This document shows positions 12,201 through 27,200 of a stretch of DNA of 60,000 bases, in pieces. Under the pieces are notes generated by a model. It was not told the origin of the DNA and made no database searches. It saw nothing but the letters and a program-made list of their open reading frames with translations. This DNA comes from Nematostella vectensis (Eukaryota > Cnidaria > Anthozoa > Actiniaria > Edwardsiidae), in assembly GCF_932526225.1 (NCBI RefSeq), contig NC_064036.1, forward strand, positions 16,053,181-16,113,180, read 5' to 3'. Numbering within the stretch: the first letter of the stretch is position 1; each line of letters begins with the position of its first letter. A program made the translations under genes and the position numbers.

Positions 12201-15200
12201 CTCCCTCCGACAGACAGTACTTCCTCAGCAAAGTGATCAGCTACGCCGCGGTGTCTGTGCTGATCATAGCGGGTAACCTACTGTGTCTGGTGGTCTTCCT
12301 GCGCACCCCGCAGATGAGGAGGAAGAGGGCCTACTACCTGCTGATCAGTCTCAGCATCGCGGACGCACTGGTCGGCATCAGCCTGGTCGAGAAGATCGCC
12401 CTCGAAGTGCAAACTCCGAGCTACAATATCAATACGAACCAGCTGGGGAGTCTCCTCTACTATCTTGCAAGCCCGTGCTCACTTTACAACCTCGCGGCGA
12501 TATCCGTGGAGCGATTTATAGTCACCGTGTTTCCAATCTATCACCGGACCACGGGCATGGGTATGTACCTGGCACTTGTAGGCGTGCCATGGTTGATGGG
12601 GGTCACGGTCTTGTTGCTATTCATACTGGCGTACAAGGTCGCCGTGATTCCGCACGAGGTCGTCACCTACTCACGGATCACTATAGTCATCAGCCTTCTC
12701 ATCATCATCATCGCGTACACAGCCCTAGCTCTCAAGCTTAAATACGCGGAGCTCAAAATCAACTCTAGTAACCCACAGGCACAGGTATTGCGTGACAGGA
12801 AGCTGGCCTTCACGCTCATCATTGTCACGCTATTCTCGCTGATCACGTGGGCGCCGTATGGGGTATACATCACTGTGTTAGCGTATTGCAGAGACTGTAA
12901 GAGCAGGCCTTACGCCAGGGAGTTGTATCTCGCCTTAAACCTACTCCGGTACTTAAACTCTGGAATTAATGTCATTATCTACATGGTTCGAATGCCAGAG
13001 TTCAAGCGCGATGTGGTAAGAATTCTACCAGCTAGCTCCAGTGCCTCGCGGTCAAGACAAGCCGTGCTGGGAACTGGGGACACTTCAATGTGAAGTTTTT
13101 TTTTATATCAGGATTCTACCAGCTAGATCCAGTGCCTCGCGGTCAAGACAAGCCGTGCTGGGAACTGGGGACACTTCGATGTGAAGTTTTTTTTATATCA
13201 GGATTCTACCAGCTAGCTCCAGTGCTTCGTGGTCAAAAAATGCTGTGCTGGAGTCTAGGGACGATTCGATGTGAAGTTTTCGTATATACTACCATTTAGC
13301 TGCAGTGCGAGATCAAGACAGGCCTTGCTGGTTAAGGGGAAAACGTCGATATAAAAATTATTTATCAAGATTCTATTAGCTAGTTTCAGTTCCTTGCGGC
13401 AAAGACATGTCACGTCGAGGACTAAGGACACGTGAAATGCGTTATCTCTTCGAGTCTTGCAGTTAACGCCAAAACATTCTATTTTAGAATGATGAATATG
13501 TTATGCTAATGGAATGGTGTGGCAGGGAACTGGCCATTACATCCCAGTCCCTCTTAACAAAATATGCCGCGGGACACTGGAAGCTTTCTCGCTCGAGGGG
13601 CAGCGAATTGCGGCGAGCGCAAGAAATATATCTGCAGAAATTACCATGAGAGATTGAATAAAAATTTCTACGATGACAGAGTTATTAATACGCCTTTAAC
13701 AGATTGGTTAAAAAAAATGAACAAAATGTTAACAAAGAAGAGTTGTCTTGTTCTGTTCATGTATTATTTCATATCAAATTTGCAAGATGCAAGAATGTGT
13801 GATAAGATTAAGTGATCACTTTTCCTGTCCTTATAGTGTGTAGAGCTATTACACTGATCCGTTTATTACGTGGCGAGATAAGAATGCGTGACATGATTGT
13901 GTGACCACTCACCCGGTCCTTATAGAGTGTAGAGCTGTTACACTGATCCGTTTATTACGTGGCGAGAATGCGTGACATGATTGTGTGACCACTCACCCGG
14001 TCCTTATAGTGTGTAGAGCTGTTACACTGATCCGTTTATAACGTGACGAGACAAGAATGCGTGACATGATTGCGTGACCACTCACCCTGTTCTTAGAGTG
14101 TAGAGCTGTTACACTGATCCGTTTATAACGTGACAAGAAAAGAATGCGTGACATGATTGCGTGACCACTCACCCGGTCCTTATAGAGTGTAGAGCTGTTA
14201 CACTGATCCGTTTATAACGTGACAAGAAAAGAATGCGTGACATGATTGCGTGACCACTCACCCGGTCCTTATAGAGTGTAGAGCTGTTACACTGATCCGT
14301 TCGTCTCATGCAGAAGCAGTCGTGACACTCGCTTTCTGATATCGCGATGGAATTAAACTGGGGCGGCTTACAAGCTTCTCCAGGAGCTATAAGGCAAACG
14401 CAAATAATAAAAACTCTATGAGTAAACTCGTGAAAGCAAATTAAATATTTACAGATGCTGTAAACCAACTAAAAAGAAGAGAGCAAGTCTTGGCTACAAT
14501 TTTGTTAATTCGTATGAGCTAACCACACAAAGTCTTCCCAGCTCCCAGCAGCTGAAAATATTGATGCTTGTCATTTTTATTTGTTACCCCAGGCCCAGTT
14601 CAGGACTTAAACACAAGGGACCCACCCATGTAGGTCTACCCTCACCTCGTACTTGTAGCTGACAACTGGGTTCCGATGGATTCCCTGTTCCCTTTATGTT
14701 CTCAGCAACGCATGCGTAACTGCCGCTGTCCTCACGAGTAGCGTTGATAACCTCGAGCGAGCTTTTTCCATCAAATGTTTCTATAGTAACCCTGCCTGAG
14801 GCGTTCAGCGGTTTCCCATTGTGCAACCATGCGTAGGACTGGGTGGGGTATATGCCAGTGGCTACGCATGTGCAGTAGTAGGTGGAGCCTATGGCGATGT
14901 TTGTTGTAATTGCGGGCGTCACGGACACTTCTGGTGGCCCTGCAGTAAGTCATCATTGAGATTATTAACCAATGTTCTGTATTGCTGCGATTTTCAAAAT
15001 TCTACGGACTCAATAATTCCAGCTGCCAAATTGCTTTCTAGCTTTTGTCATAAAAACTAACGGAATTGCATTTTGTATGGTCAGCGCCTTGCTGAGTCAT
15101 TTCAAAATTGGCCAATAAAAATGTTTTAAGTATTGTGAATGACGGAAGCCAAAAGACCATATGGGTGTTGGAAAACATTGGAAATAGTTCGCAGAATATT

Positions 15201-18200
15201 AGTAGTAACATTTTGATTTTATATCTTTCTTTGTCATAATTACTTAAAAGTTCTTTATGGGTTTTCTTATGATAATATCACACAAAATAAAGATGTATCA
15301 TCGCCATTACTTAAACTTCATAATTGGTACAACACCGCTGTTATCAACATCATCAACAGCAGAAAGCTCATTATCATCATCACCATCATTATTATAATCT
15401 TCAACAGCAACTTGTTATCGCATAACCCTCATTATTATTATTATACACACTATCCTCGGTCACACGCTATCCTTACTCACACACTATCCTCGGTCACACA
15501 CTATCTTCGGTCCGCACTATCCTCGGTCACACACTATCCTCGGTCCGCACTATCCTCTGTCACACACTATCCTCGGTCGCACACTATCCTCTGTCACACG
15601 CTATCCTCGGTCACACGCTATCCCCAGTTCTCATTATAATCAGGTCACACACTACCTTAGCCACTTAAAATCCTCAATCACACTCTATCCTCGGTCACAC
15701 GCTATCCTCGGTCACACACTATCCTCGGTTAAACTCTATCCTCGGTCACGCTGGACTCACTCACACACTACCCTCGGTCACACACTATCCTCGGTCACAC
15801 GCTATCCTCACTCACACACTATCCTCGGTCACACGCTATCCTCAATCACACTCTATCCTCGGTCACACGCTATCCTCAGTCACACATTATCCTTAGTCAC
15901 ACACTATCCTCAGTCACACACTATAATCAAGTCACACACTATAATAAGTCACACACTATCCTCAGTCACACACTATCCTCGGTCACACGCTATCCTTAGT
16001 CACACACTATCCCCAGTCACACGCTATCCCCAGTCACACACTATCCTCGGTCACACACTATCCTCAGTCACACACTATCCCCAGTCACACACTATCCTCA
16101 GTCACACACTATCCTCGGTCACACACTATCCTCAGTCACACACTATCCTCAGTCACACACTATCCTCAGTCACACACTATCCTCGGTCACACACTATCCT
16201 CAGTCACACACTATCCTCAGTCACACACTATCCTCGGTCACACACTATCCTCAGTCACACACTATCCTCAGTCACACACTATCCTCGGTCACACACTATC
16301 CTCAGTCACACACTATCCTCGGTCACAAACTATCCTTAGTCACACACTATCCTCAGTCACACACTATCCTCAGTCACACACTATCCTCAGTCACACACTA
16401 TCCTCGGTCACACACTATCCTCGGTCACACACTATCCTCAGTCACACACTATCATCAATCACACACTATCCCCAGTTCTCATTATAATCAGGTCACACAC
16501 TATCCTCGGTCACACGCTATCCCCAGTCACACACTATCCTCGGTCACACACTATCCTCAGTCACACACTATCCTCGGTCACACACTATCCTCAGTCACAC
16601 ACTTTCCTCGGTCACACACTATCCTTAGTCACATAAAATCATCAATCACACACTATCTCCAGTTCTCATTATAATCAGGTCACACACTATCCTCGGTCAC
16701 ACACTATCCTCAGTCACACGCTATCCTCGGTCACACACTATCATCAATCACACACTATCCCCAGTTCTCATTATAATCAGGTCACACACTATCCTCGGTC
16801 ACACACTATCCTCAGTCACACACTATCCTCAGTCACACACTATCCTCAGTCACACACGATCCTCCGTCACACACTATCCTCGGTCACACGCTATCCTCGG
16901 TCACACACTATCATCAATCACACACTATCCCCAGTTCTCATTATAATCAGGTCACACACTTTCCTCGGTCACACACTATCCTTAGTCACATAAAATCCTC
17001 AATCACACTCTATCCTCGGTCACACGCTATCCTCGGTCACAAGATATTCTCAGCCACACACTATCCTCGGTCACACTTTATCATTAGTCACACACTATCC
17101 TCAGTCACACATTATAATCAAGTCACACACTATCCTCGGTCACACTATACTCAGTCACACACTATCCTCGGTCACACACTATCCTCGGTCACACACTATC
17201 CTCAGTCTTATCATTCTTATATCATATCGCTCACAGTGCCCTGTAACGCACGTAACACTCACCACATCCATCCTCATCCCAGCCTGTCACCGAGCAGTCG
17301 TAGATGCCGTTACACCTAAGAGCCTTGTTAATGCAGCTTATCTCGCCTTTCGGACCCGTCCCACAGTAGAAATAGCCACTGGGACAAAGAGACTTCAGAA
17401 CGCCTGAAAAGGGATTAACAATTTAGAGAATAAATAAAAACAAACGTGCTATGCTGCAACAACCTTAACGTATTTCCACCAGACCACAGCTATTGGATTT
17501 TTTTGTGGACGATATTTAGTGCAAATGATATTGCTCAACTTTCAAGAGAAGAGAAAAGGAGGAAGTGAGAAGAGGATAGGAGGAACAAAACCGAAATTAC
17601 TGGATTTCTCTAACAACAACAAGGTCAAATCTCAAAATGGACATCTAGATCTAGGACGTTGTGTCCTTAGTGATTATAAATAAAAAGAACACCAAACAGA
17701 GACGTTTCTGGATTTGAAGTCGATGCAATTTTCCGTGGAGGACTAAATGTCAATTAATAAAATAAAGGACAAAAACAGAAGCGAGATTTTGCCAATAAAG
17801 TCCGAAACGTTGGCACAATCTCGCTTCTGTTTTTGTGCTTCATTTTATTAATTGACGTTGTGTCCTTAGGTAATGGCCATGAAATAGGTCAGTTAATTAA
17901 CACTGCTCAATAAGATAATTGAAAGTATAGAACTAAAAGAGGCATACCGCAGTTCTGTTCGTCTGAATTATCCTTACAATCGTCATCTCCATCGCACAGA
18001 TAGACCAAGCTGACGCAACGAGAATTATTGCACTTGTGTTCCTCAGCTGTACACGGCCGTGGGGTCCCTGTGGGTTGTTGATTTCAAAATAATATCTCAA
18101 GTGAATATGGATCCTTTTATTTAAAAAAATCTAAATAATCTACAATTTTTATTCTTATAGTTTCGAACTGCAAATGTAAAAACATGTCTTGCAACAGATG

Positions 18201-21200
18201 TCTTGATCTGAGTCTTGAACGGCCAGGCCCGGGACGACATATTGAATTAAGTCTCTATTATGACTTTATTGAATTGCTCTTTTAAGAAGAATATTAGATG
18301 TTTGCATTCATTAGTGGCTCATTTTTAGTTCTCAAACACTGTATATTAATAATATCGAAAGTCGGGTAAATATCGTTGTGGCCCATCCATATAAGAGAAC
18401 TCACCGGTAGTCATGGTAAGGGTGGTGGGCGTGGCCGTGCGTCTTGTTGTCTGTGTGGGTTTCCCTGTCTCTCGGGGTGTGGTCACGTTACTCTCAAGGA
18501 CTGCAGTACTAATGTTATGAGCTGAGGTAGGTCCTTGGCTTGAGTAGGGTGCGGTAAAGGGCGGTGCAGTTGTACTGGTGTTGTCACCAGCGCGTAAATA
18601 TTCGTCAGTTGTATTTCCCCTTGTGGGAGATGTCGGAAAGGAGGGCTCTGTCATCGCTTCGGGCTCGGAAGTGGGGCTAACTGTAGTGTCATTCGTCGGC
18701 GTGCTCGCAGTTGCCTTTATCGTTGCGTTACCCACAGCCGTGGGGGTCACGGTCCTTGTTTTATTGAAAGCCAAACTTTTTGTTGTAGCTGTAGTCGTTT
18801 TCGTCTCTTTCGTCATGGGTACGCTCACATTGGCGGCTTGTGTAGGACTTGTGGTGCTCGAGATCTTAGTACTGGGGCTGCGTAAGCTCCCGGTGAAGGT
18901 CTCGGTAACCGTGAGGTTGCTCTGTGTGGGCTGTACTGTATCATTGCCCTTGTACTGTGTTGTTGGCACTGCTGTTCTGTTTAATAATGAAATAGTAGGC
19001 TCTAGTGTAGCGTTCAATACAGGTTGTTTGGTTGTGTTCATCACAATAGGCTGCGATGTTACTGATGAAGTCGCATTCTCACGTGAAGTAGGTACAGCTG
19101 TTGCGTTTTGATCCACTTTAGGCTCTTTGGTTGCGTTCACGTAAGTGCCTGTAGGACTTGCCAAAGTCACGTTCACATGCAATCCTGTCGCTGTTGTAGC
19201 AACCAAAGTAGCATTTGCACCAGTAGTTGGTAGAGCTGTTGCGTTTTTCTCCTCTTCGGGCCGTTTCGTTGCGTTCATATACATATGTGTCGGAGCTAGC
19301 AGAGTCGCGTTTAAAGGCGAGGTAGGTAGAGCTGTTGCGTTCTGTTCCATTTCGGGCTCCATGGTCGCATTCGTGGGCATTCCTGTCGCTGCCACAGTTG
19401 TTTTCATATGTGCGGTAGGTAGAGCTGTTGCGTTCTGTTCCATTTCGGGCTTCATGGTAGCATTCATGGGCATACCTGTCGCTGCCACAGTTGTGTTCAT
19501 ATGTGCGGTAGGTAGAGCCGTTACATTTGTTTCCATTCGGGGCTCCTTCGTCACGTTCACATGCATGCTTGTGGTAGCTGCCAAAGTCGCATTCACACGC
19601 ATGGTGGGTAGCGCTGTTGCGTTTTGCTCCATCCCAGGCTTCTTCGTGGCGGTTGGATACGTCTCTGTCGGAGCTACCAAAGTCGTATTCGCACGTTGAG
19701 TTGGTGCAACACTTGTCCTTAATTCTACAGTAGTGGTACCAGTACTAGCAGTAGGCAGTGCTGTCCCGTTTGGCTGTATTCCAGGTCTTGTAGTTGCATT
19801 CACATAAGAACCTGTCGGAGTAGCAAAAGTCGCATTCACTTGTACGGTAGGAACTGCAATTGCGCTTTGCTCCATTTCGGGCATTTTCGTGACATTAACA
19901 GGCATGCCCGTCGTCTCCACTAAAGTCGCATTCACACGTGTTGGAACCGCAGTGGCATTTGGCTCTACAACAGATTCTTCAGTAGTTGTTTTGTTTAGCG
20001 ACTGGAAGGTGGTCGCTGGTAAAGCAGTCGCGTTCTGTTCAGGGACAGACGTTGAAGTGATTGGCGAAACCACCTGATACCGGGTAATAGGCATATCAGT
20101 AGGTGCGCCCGTGGTATCTTGTTCGGTGACATAGGGAGAAGTGAGTAACTGATCAGTCGTGACACCTGCAGGCATCTCTGTTGCGTTGACAACCACAGCC
20201 GGTCCCGTGCCCGATACAGCACTCCCATCAGTGCCTTCAACAATCGTCACCCTCGTAGTCATAGACTCTGTCATGTGGACAGTTGCTTCAGCGTCACTAG
20301 ATTTCTCAGTCGGTGCAGCACTTGATGGTACTGTTGGTGATGTTGTACCTGACATCTCTGAGCCCATCATCGCTTTTGTAGTGACAGGAAGAATTGTCGC
20401 GTTTGTATGCGGTTCTGTGGATGCCTCAGTCTCAGTACTATGCACTGGCATTGAAGTAGTGTTTACAGATAGACTCTCTGTAGTGTCCTTAGCTGTCCTA
20501 GTAGCAAGTTCTGGTACTATTGTGGCGTTCCCTGGTACACCTACTGTGGGCCTGTCAGTTCTGTTTCCTCCAATGATGGTTGACGGTACCTCGGTGGCAT
20601 TAATACCGGCTAAAGGCCCAGAGGGGTCGCCAAGTACAGTCTTGCCCTTCGTGGGTTGCGGTGCGCTTGTTGTCGTAACAGTTGGTATACCTGCTAAGAC
20701 AAAATGGCGATTGAAATACAGGCATAGCAATTCTAGGTCACTCCTAGGTTATTCTCTTGGCGTCATGCTTACTGCTGATTTTGCTAGGGTGACAAAATGG
20801 CGGCTGGATGACGATGACGATGATGATGGTGATGGTGATGACGATGGTATGTTATAGGATGGTGGTGATGGTAATGATGCTGGTGGTTTTGATGATGATG
20901 GTGATAATAATGATGTTGATGATGATGGACCAGATCAACATACCGCAGTCTTGTTCATCTGAAGCATCTCTACAGTCCATCTGTCTATTACAGCGTAGTG
21001 TCTGGGGCACACACTCGCCAGGTACTCCGCAGTAAAACTCCCCATTGCCACACCCAGGTGGTGACACTGCATACAGAAGGATTCATACAAGGCAAGTAAA
21101 TAGCACTTAAATTTAAAGCAAGGTGAAATGTGAAGCAGCGTAAGATTTTGCGATGAACTAGCAAGTAAGAAACACTTATTTGGTTGTCAGGTGCAAGAAC

Positions 21201-24200
21201 CGTTATCCGAAAACTGCACGTTTTTAGCTGGAAAACACTTTTACCCATGCGCAACTGCGCCGATTTGTCGGGCCGATTTGGTGTAAGTTCATTCGGTGTC
21301 GGCCCGTCCTCTATTTGACATGATTCATTTCAGATTTTTGGTGTCGGACCTGACTTCACATACCGAAACAGGGGCTTGATAAATCGCTCTTGTCGATAAT
21401 CGGCTCTAAAAATCGGTTCGTCTAAATCCGCCTTTAAACGTAACATTGTTACCCCCAAAAAAAGGAAGCCGAAAAAAAAATCAGGAACAAAAGTATTGTT
21501 CCTCTATTTTGAAAAAAAACTCAAATAGTCGTAAACAAGAAGAATAAATACAATGCACCAAAAACTTATATTCGACTCTGAACTGAAGAAGTCTTATTAA
21601 AGGCAGAGTCGAATACCAGTTTCTGGTGCTTTGAAAAAAACTCGATATACCAAAATTATAAAAATGTTTGTCTGTTTGTTTTTACTCAAAACGACATCCC
21701 CTAGAGGTTATCGTTTGAGTCCGCTAGACACACGGAGCTCCCTATCAAAATGCGCCCAGTCTTTAATAGCCGACCACTCACAATGACGACTTACCCTCTC
21801 TTGCAAAGTGCGCGACGTCCGGATCCACAGTGATGTTGACAACATGACCGGACTGGACAGCATCCATGAAGGCGGTCCTGAGGTCTGTCGAATTGCCGTT
21901 ACCAACACTCTCAATCGCTATGTCCGCTAAGAGGCCGGGAAGAGCGCGTCTGTGAAGGCAGTACAACGCATGCGTCAAGGAATCGTGCTTTATACACTTT
22001 CATGTCAATTAATGGCTGTCGTTTTTCTAAATAGTCTAAAAGAGCCTGGGGCGAGCGCGCGGGAGACCTGTGATATTTTAAAACGTTAAGGACTAGGCTC
22101 CATATCCAAGTTGGCTGTCAGCAAAATCGTAGTAAACACGAATTCATGAAAGTTTACGTGGAAATCCTCGACTTACAAAGCTCTAGAGCGATTCAAAAAA
22201 GCGAAAAAATTATTGAAGCGGACTCCCAAATATGGTATGTAATGCCTAATAAGGAAATGACCGTGCTAGTTAGAAAAACGATAGTTTTTAAAACAAGATT
22301 GACTGATCCTTTAAGAGAATGTTTAATTGAACGGGAAAAGCAAGCGCGCTAAAAATAAAAAGCAAAAACCATAACAACTGCAAAATAAGTATGAGCGACC
22401 ACGTTTGCTCTTAAAAGTGACAACGTTTTTTCAGTACTATAATATCTGAATATTTGTTTTCAAAAACGTGTCACGCCCAAAAAAAACGGGTCACGCAAGT
22501 AGGATCAGCAGACTTTAATGTTACGTGTGTTGTTTTTTTCGTCCTAAGTGAGAGATGGAAGTCAGAACTTGAACGTTTTCGAAAATGCTGATTGCTGAAT
22601 GCTGATGAAAATGGCTGATTAGGTTGGATAAAAGAGCCTCATAAAATAGTCCATCCACGAGTCGTCCTCCTAGTCTTCTTCGCTTTACCGGTCGCTCTCT
22701 ACCGTGTGGAATCTGGTACTGGCAACCTAAGACAAGCTAGCCCGAAAAAGCCTGATACTCAGGCTAAAGAAATGCCGAAGAACTTTCGGGCCAATCGGAT
22801 TTTTTCGTCGGAAACACGAGAAGTTTTTGCTTTCTCCCGGTGCCCGGGGCATGAATGCAGACAAGGAAAAACATAAAAGGTAGGATTTTGCTTCATTTTC
22901 ACCACTCAGCAAAGGTATAAAACACTACTTGAACTAGTGAAGAAGTATAAGTATTGATTTGAGTAGCGCTTACTGTCGAATCCGTTGAATCGCGACGCCG
23001 CTTTTTTCTGTTCCGCCAGTTAAATTATTCTAAAGGCAATCAGATTCTTGCTATCTCTCGCCTAGCGCAGTTGTCTGGCTTTCTGTCGCGACACTGTCTG
23101 GTTTTCGTCCTTGGCTTTCTAACTCGTCGAACTTGTTTTGTAACTCGAGTAGCTTGTCACGCGCATACTGGGGGAGGCGTCCCTTTCGTTGGGGAGGCTC
23201 GACTGGTCCCATGTTAACCCTGGCTTCGAAGGGACCCACTTCACCGTTTTACCCTTCTACGACACTTGGTCGTATTCTTGGTGGAGGGCATTTAACTTGG
23301 CTCTCATACTTGGGGATAAAATAGTGTCCGGATCCAGAGAAACGTTTGTTGAATACAACATGTCTGTAGGATTAGTGCGAGTTGGACTATTAGTTGTGTC
23401 GTTCGGTGGCTAAAACACCCGGCGAACTTGACAGAAATGCTCGTTTCGCTTGAGTGAGCGCGGTTCCGAGGTGGGGTTTGGGGTGCATATTTTTCCGGCT
23501 ATGCTTGTGAAGATGCCAGGAGGTGGCCACATCGTAGATAGCTTTACTTGACGGGTGCTGGGCGCGTCCATTCTGAGCTCAAGGGCGTACTCGACATCCG
23601 CAGGTGTGTCGTCGGGAAGTGTAACCTCCAGATATTCTCCTGGCTGTTGCGTCACGGGCAGGTGCTCACAGGACAACTGCCCGCCGTGCTGTAGTAGAGG
23701 TGCCGGTCGCGTGAGGGGCTCCATAGCTGTACACAGTATTGTTTCCAACGATAACCTGTCGTTTTGCAGGGCGCACCGCTACATCATTCGCCATGGCGTG
23801 CCTGCTAGTACCTCTCATCTAGGTCTTCTACGACGAGGTCTTCAAACGAGAAAGTCCTGTCTGCGCGGGTGAAACAGAGGCGAGTTTCACCAACCACGTA
23901 TAGTTGGGATGAGCCGTCGGCCTGACTAACGGACTGAGAGCTGGTCGTGATTGTCGAACCAAGGCGCTTGGCGGTGGAGTGTCTGATCAAGTTACCCGTC
24001 GCGCCGCTGTCAACGGTTACTCGTACGGTGAGGTGGTCAGAAAATACATCGAAATACGGTGACTGGCGAGTCTCTATTCTAAATGCGACTGCATCGTGCG
24101 AAGTGACCTCATGGGTGTCGGCTGAGTCGGGCGATGGTGGTTAGGCGTCCGTCTCTGTCTCTAGGCCATCATCGAGGATGTCAACAATTTGTCTTGCTTT

Positions 24201-27200
24201 GACCCTGTAGCGTCGATCGCTCTCTGGGAGAAATTTACATTCACTTAGAAACTGGAGCGTATCTGACCGTTTGGCTTGGGAGCATAGCGGGCACATTTTA
24301 GCGGGACGGGGCTTTCTGGGCGTGGTCTTGAAGCTTGATGTAGGTTTCCATTGGTGCTTTGTTGTTGACGGCTGAACGGAGTATCTTGGCGTCATCAGAC
24401 GTGCGGATTTTCTCTAGCAGAGAACTCAACGCCAGGGAGATTTCTGGCTTGATTGATGCAAGAGTCCGAGAGCGTAGCTCAGTGCCAAGACGAGGCAGCG
24501 AAGGATGGATGAGCTTCAACCACGTCGAGGGTCGGAGAAAGCTCCATGATGGCTGAGGTTGTTGGCTGTGAGTAGGGAATCCTCGGCGAAGGTCATTAAC
24601 CTTTGGAATAAATCTTCTGGGCGCTCGTCTGGTTCGAGTCGAATGTCAACAAAGTCCATAAAATGGGCCCCCGTTACTTGAAAACCAAAATGTTGGCGAA
24701 TAGCTTGCCAGATAAATTCGAGGGAAGTTGAATTCTTGACCAAAGTGCTTCTTGAGATGATAGGACAGTAATTGGCGATTTGCCCTAGCATAAGCTCTAA
24801 GAAGTTTACCTTCTGTTGTGCTGTAAGTCGCTTGGCTTCTTGGACACTTTCACCGTCGTTGGTGAAGCCACGGAGGGGTTGACTCATTGTTTTTTTTTTC
24901 CAAGTACAGGCATCGGCTTAATAAGGTGAAAAGTTCGCATCGAGTGACAAGGTGTAGAGCAAGTTCTGCTTCCAGTTCTCGAAACTAGTAATGGTTTCGT
25001 TCTTAGACAGGCTCCACTGCTTCGGTGCTGCTCTGTGAGTCGCAGCCATGATTGAGGGTGATTAGTGCTGTCACAGCGGCGTTTGCTGTTTTGTCTTGAC
25101 TATTGAAGGCGAAAAGACGTAGGAACGTAATCTCGCTGCCACCACGCCAGTTTAGTAAGAAGCACAAGGTATTACACTACTCCGGTAACGGCTGAATGCT
25201 TAAATAACACCGAGAGGGAAAACGAACGATCACCAAAACAAGATGGCGGAACCGAAGAGAGTTCGTTTGCGTAACATAATTAAAGTACCGCTGACCGGTA
25301 CTGGCGCATCCAGGCGATAGTTATAAGACTAGGTGAGTTGGCCGCTTAATAGAGGTACTACTTTATTCCACTGCCCTCTTTTTACGATCTAGAGCTTTAA
25401 ACGAAGGGCTGTTTTAAGGCATTTAACTAGTTCCCTGAGCCAGTGTCCAATACTCACCTTAGACGCACCACTTTAGACTTCTGCAATCCAGAATAACCGC
25501 TGTAAAACTCATCGAATTGGGCTTCAAGCTTGGTTACTATGGAACGATAACCTTCAGATGTTTGATTGCTAAGGCCGCCATCAAATTTCTCGGATAAGAC
25601 TTGTACTAAGGCTGAGTAATGAACTGCAACCACAGAAAGCCAGAAATCAGTGAAAGGCCAAGCAAACAGATCGTATAATCATGAAAAAGACCTCAAGCCG
25701 AATCCTGACGAAAGAGAAACTTTCTGAGACCAAGTTTTAATACAAGTGTTATGTCAAAAGTGGGTTTATGCTTTTTTCTCCTGTCTGAAAAGACACACAA
25801 TTTTGGGCCAGTCTCTTGAAGCTGCACTATCGTTAAAAGGGAAATTTGGGTTTAAGGATTTTTGGGGGGTTTTTACCGCCTTTTTATACCAGTTTCGCGC
25901 CACCGGTAGATCTGGAGTGACCATTAAAAATGTGATAATTGCTTGCGACATGTGCGATATTCTAGTTGGATCATTTTTTTTTCGCGCCATGTGAAACAAG
26001 TCGACCTCCAGGCTCGTTCCCAGGAGGCCGAGGGGGAGTGCGCAGGCATAGGTATGATATGGAAAAAGCATAGCATTTGAAGATGAATAGGGAAAGACCC
26101 AATTTTTGGCCGCCAAGGGGGCGGGGCGGGGGGGGGGGGGGTGCGCGCACCCTGCGCACCCCCCTGTGTACGCGCCTCTCTCGCAACTCCATCGCTCACC
26201 TTTGCCTTTTGGAGCGCAGTCTTCATCGGCAGCTCCGCATCTGAGTGCAAGTTGCTGAAGAACAGATACGGGGACGTTACACATGTACACAAACAGCTCA
26301 TCCACAATCCCATCCAGCACCCTCGTGCTGCCATCCTTTATCACGCTGCCAAAAGCTGTCATTGGTTTCCATTGCAATGTCATGTCACCAAGCCCACGGG
26401 CCTTCACCACAACGGCCCCATTAACGTATATCTGAGCGTTTCCCTCGCCAGAGTCGTACTGTGCAGCAACGTGGGTCCAAGTTTTGGTTTTTAGTGGTCT
26501 TCTCCATACCGCTCTGAATCCGGTACCTGGGTAAGGGGGATAATTCTTCTAAGTACTTAGCAAGCAACCCAAACAACATATGAAATGTGACTTTTTAACA
26601 TTTTGTGAGACCTCTTTCAAAGTGTCTTTGATGTCTCGCTAACGCCCAATAGACCGTTTTCAAAATGTTGCGCGCGCACCCAAAATGCCGGCGGGCATTA
26701 AAATGGCGTACAAAGTGGAGTTTATAGAGGAAGCTATAGAAAAAGCTGTCGAAGTGTTTCTTTTGAGTTTTGGAGCTAGAGTTGAATTCCTCTTTGTCCG
26801 CTTATTTTGGAACAGCTAGGGCCCGCCAGCCTGTGGCATTTTAGACGCGCACGCAACATCTTAAAAAAAGGTCTATTGAGTGACAATCAAATTCTCAGGG
26901 ACAAACATTTGACAGGTTTTGATGGGTGAAAACTCGTCCAAAGTGTAGCCCGTAATCATGACACTACTGAGCGATTTTTTAAAAGTGGCTCTGTGTGGTG
27001 AATGCGCAAAGGTTTTCCGTCGTACCTGGTGATTTCGTATCGGCGTAAGCCCAAAACAATTTCCCATCATTTATCTCAAACCGCAACTCCTGACTGCCGT
27101 TATTGGCTATAATCAAGATCGGTTGGTTCCCCTCTATGGAGTTCAGCTTCAGCCATATAGCGATGGTCAAGCTTTTGGTGGTCTTGGGCATGCAGCTACT

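Noticed and set aside
15430-17215. Possible CRISPR array
   Set aside because: Units are contiguous 17-mers without unique spacers, in a eukaryotic intron.
18578-20857. Several plus-strand open frames of 60-230 codons
   Set aside because: Antisense shadows of the mucin-like exon, whose Thr/Asn bias removes stops on the other strand.
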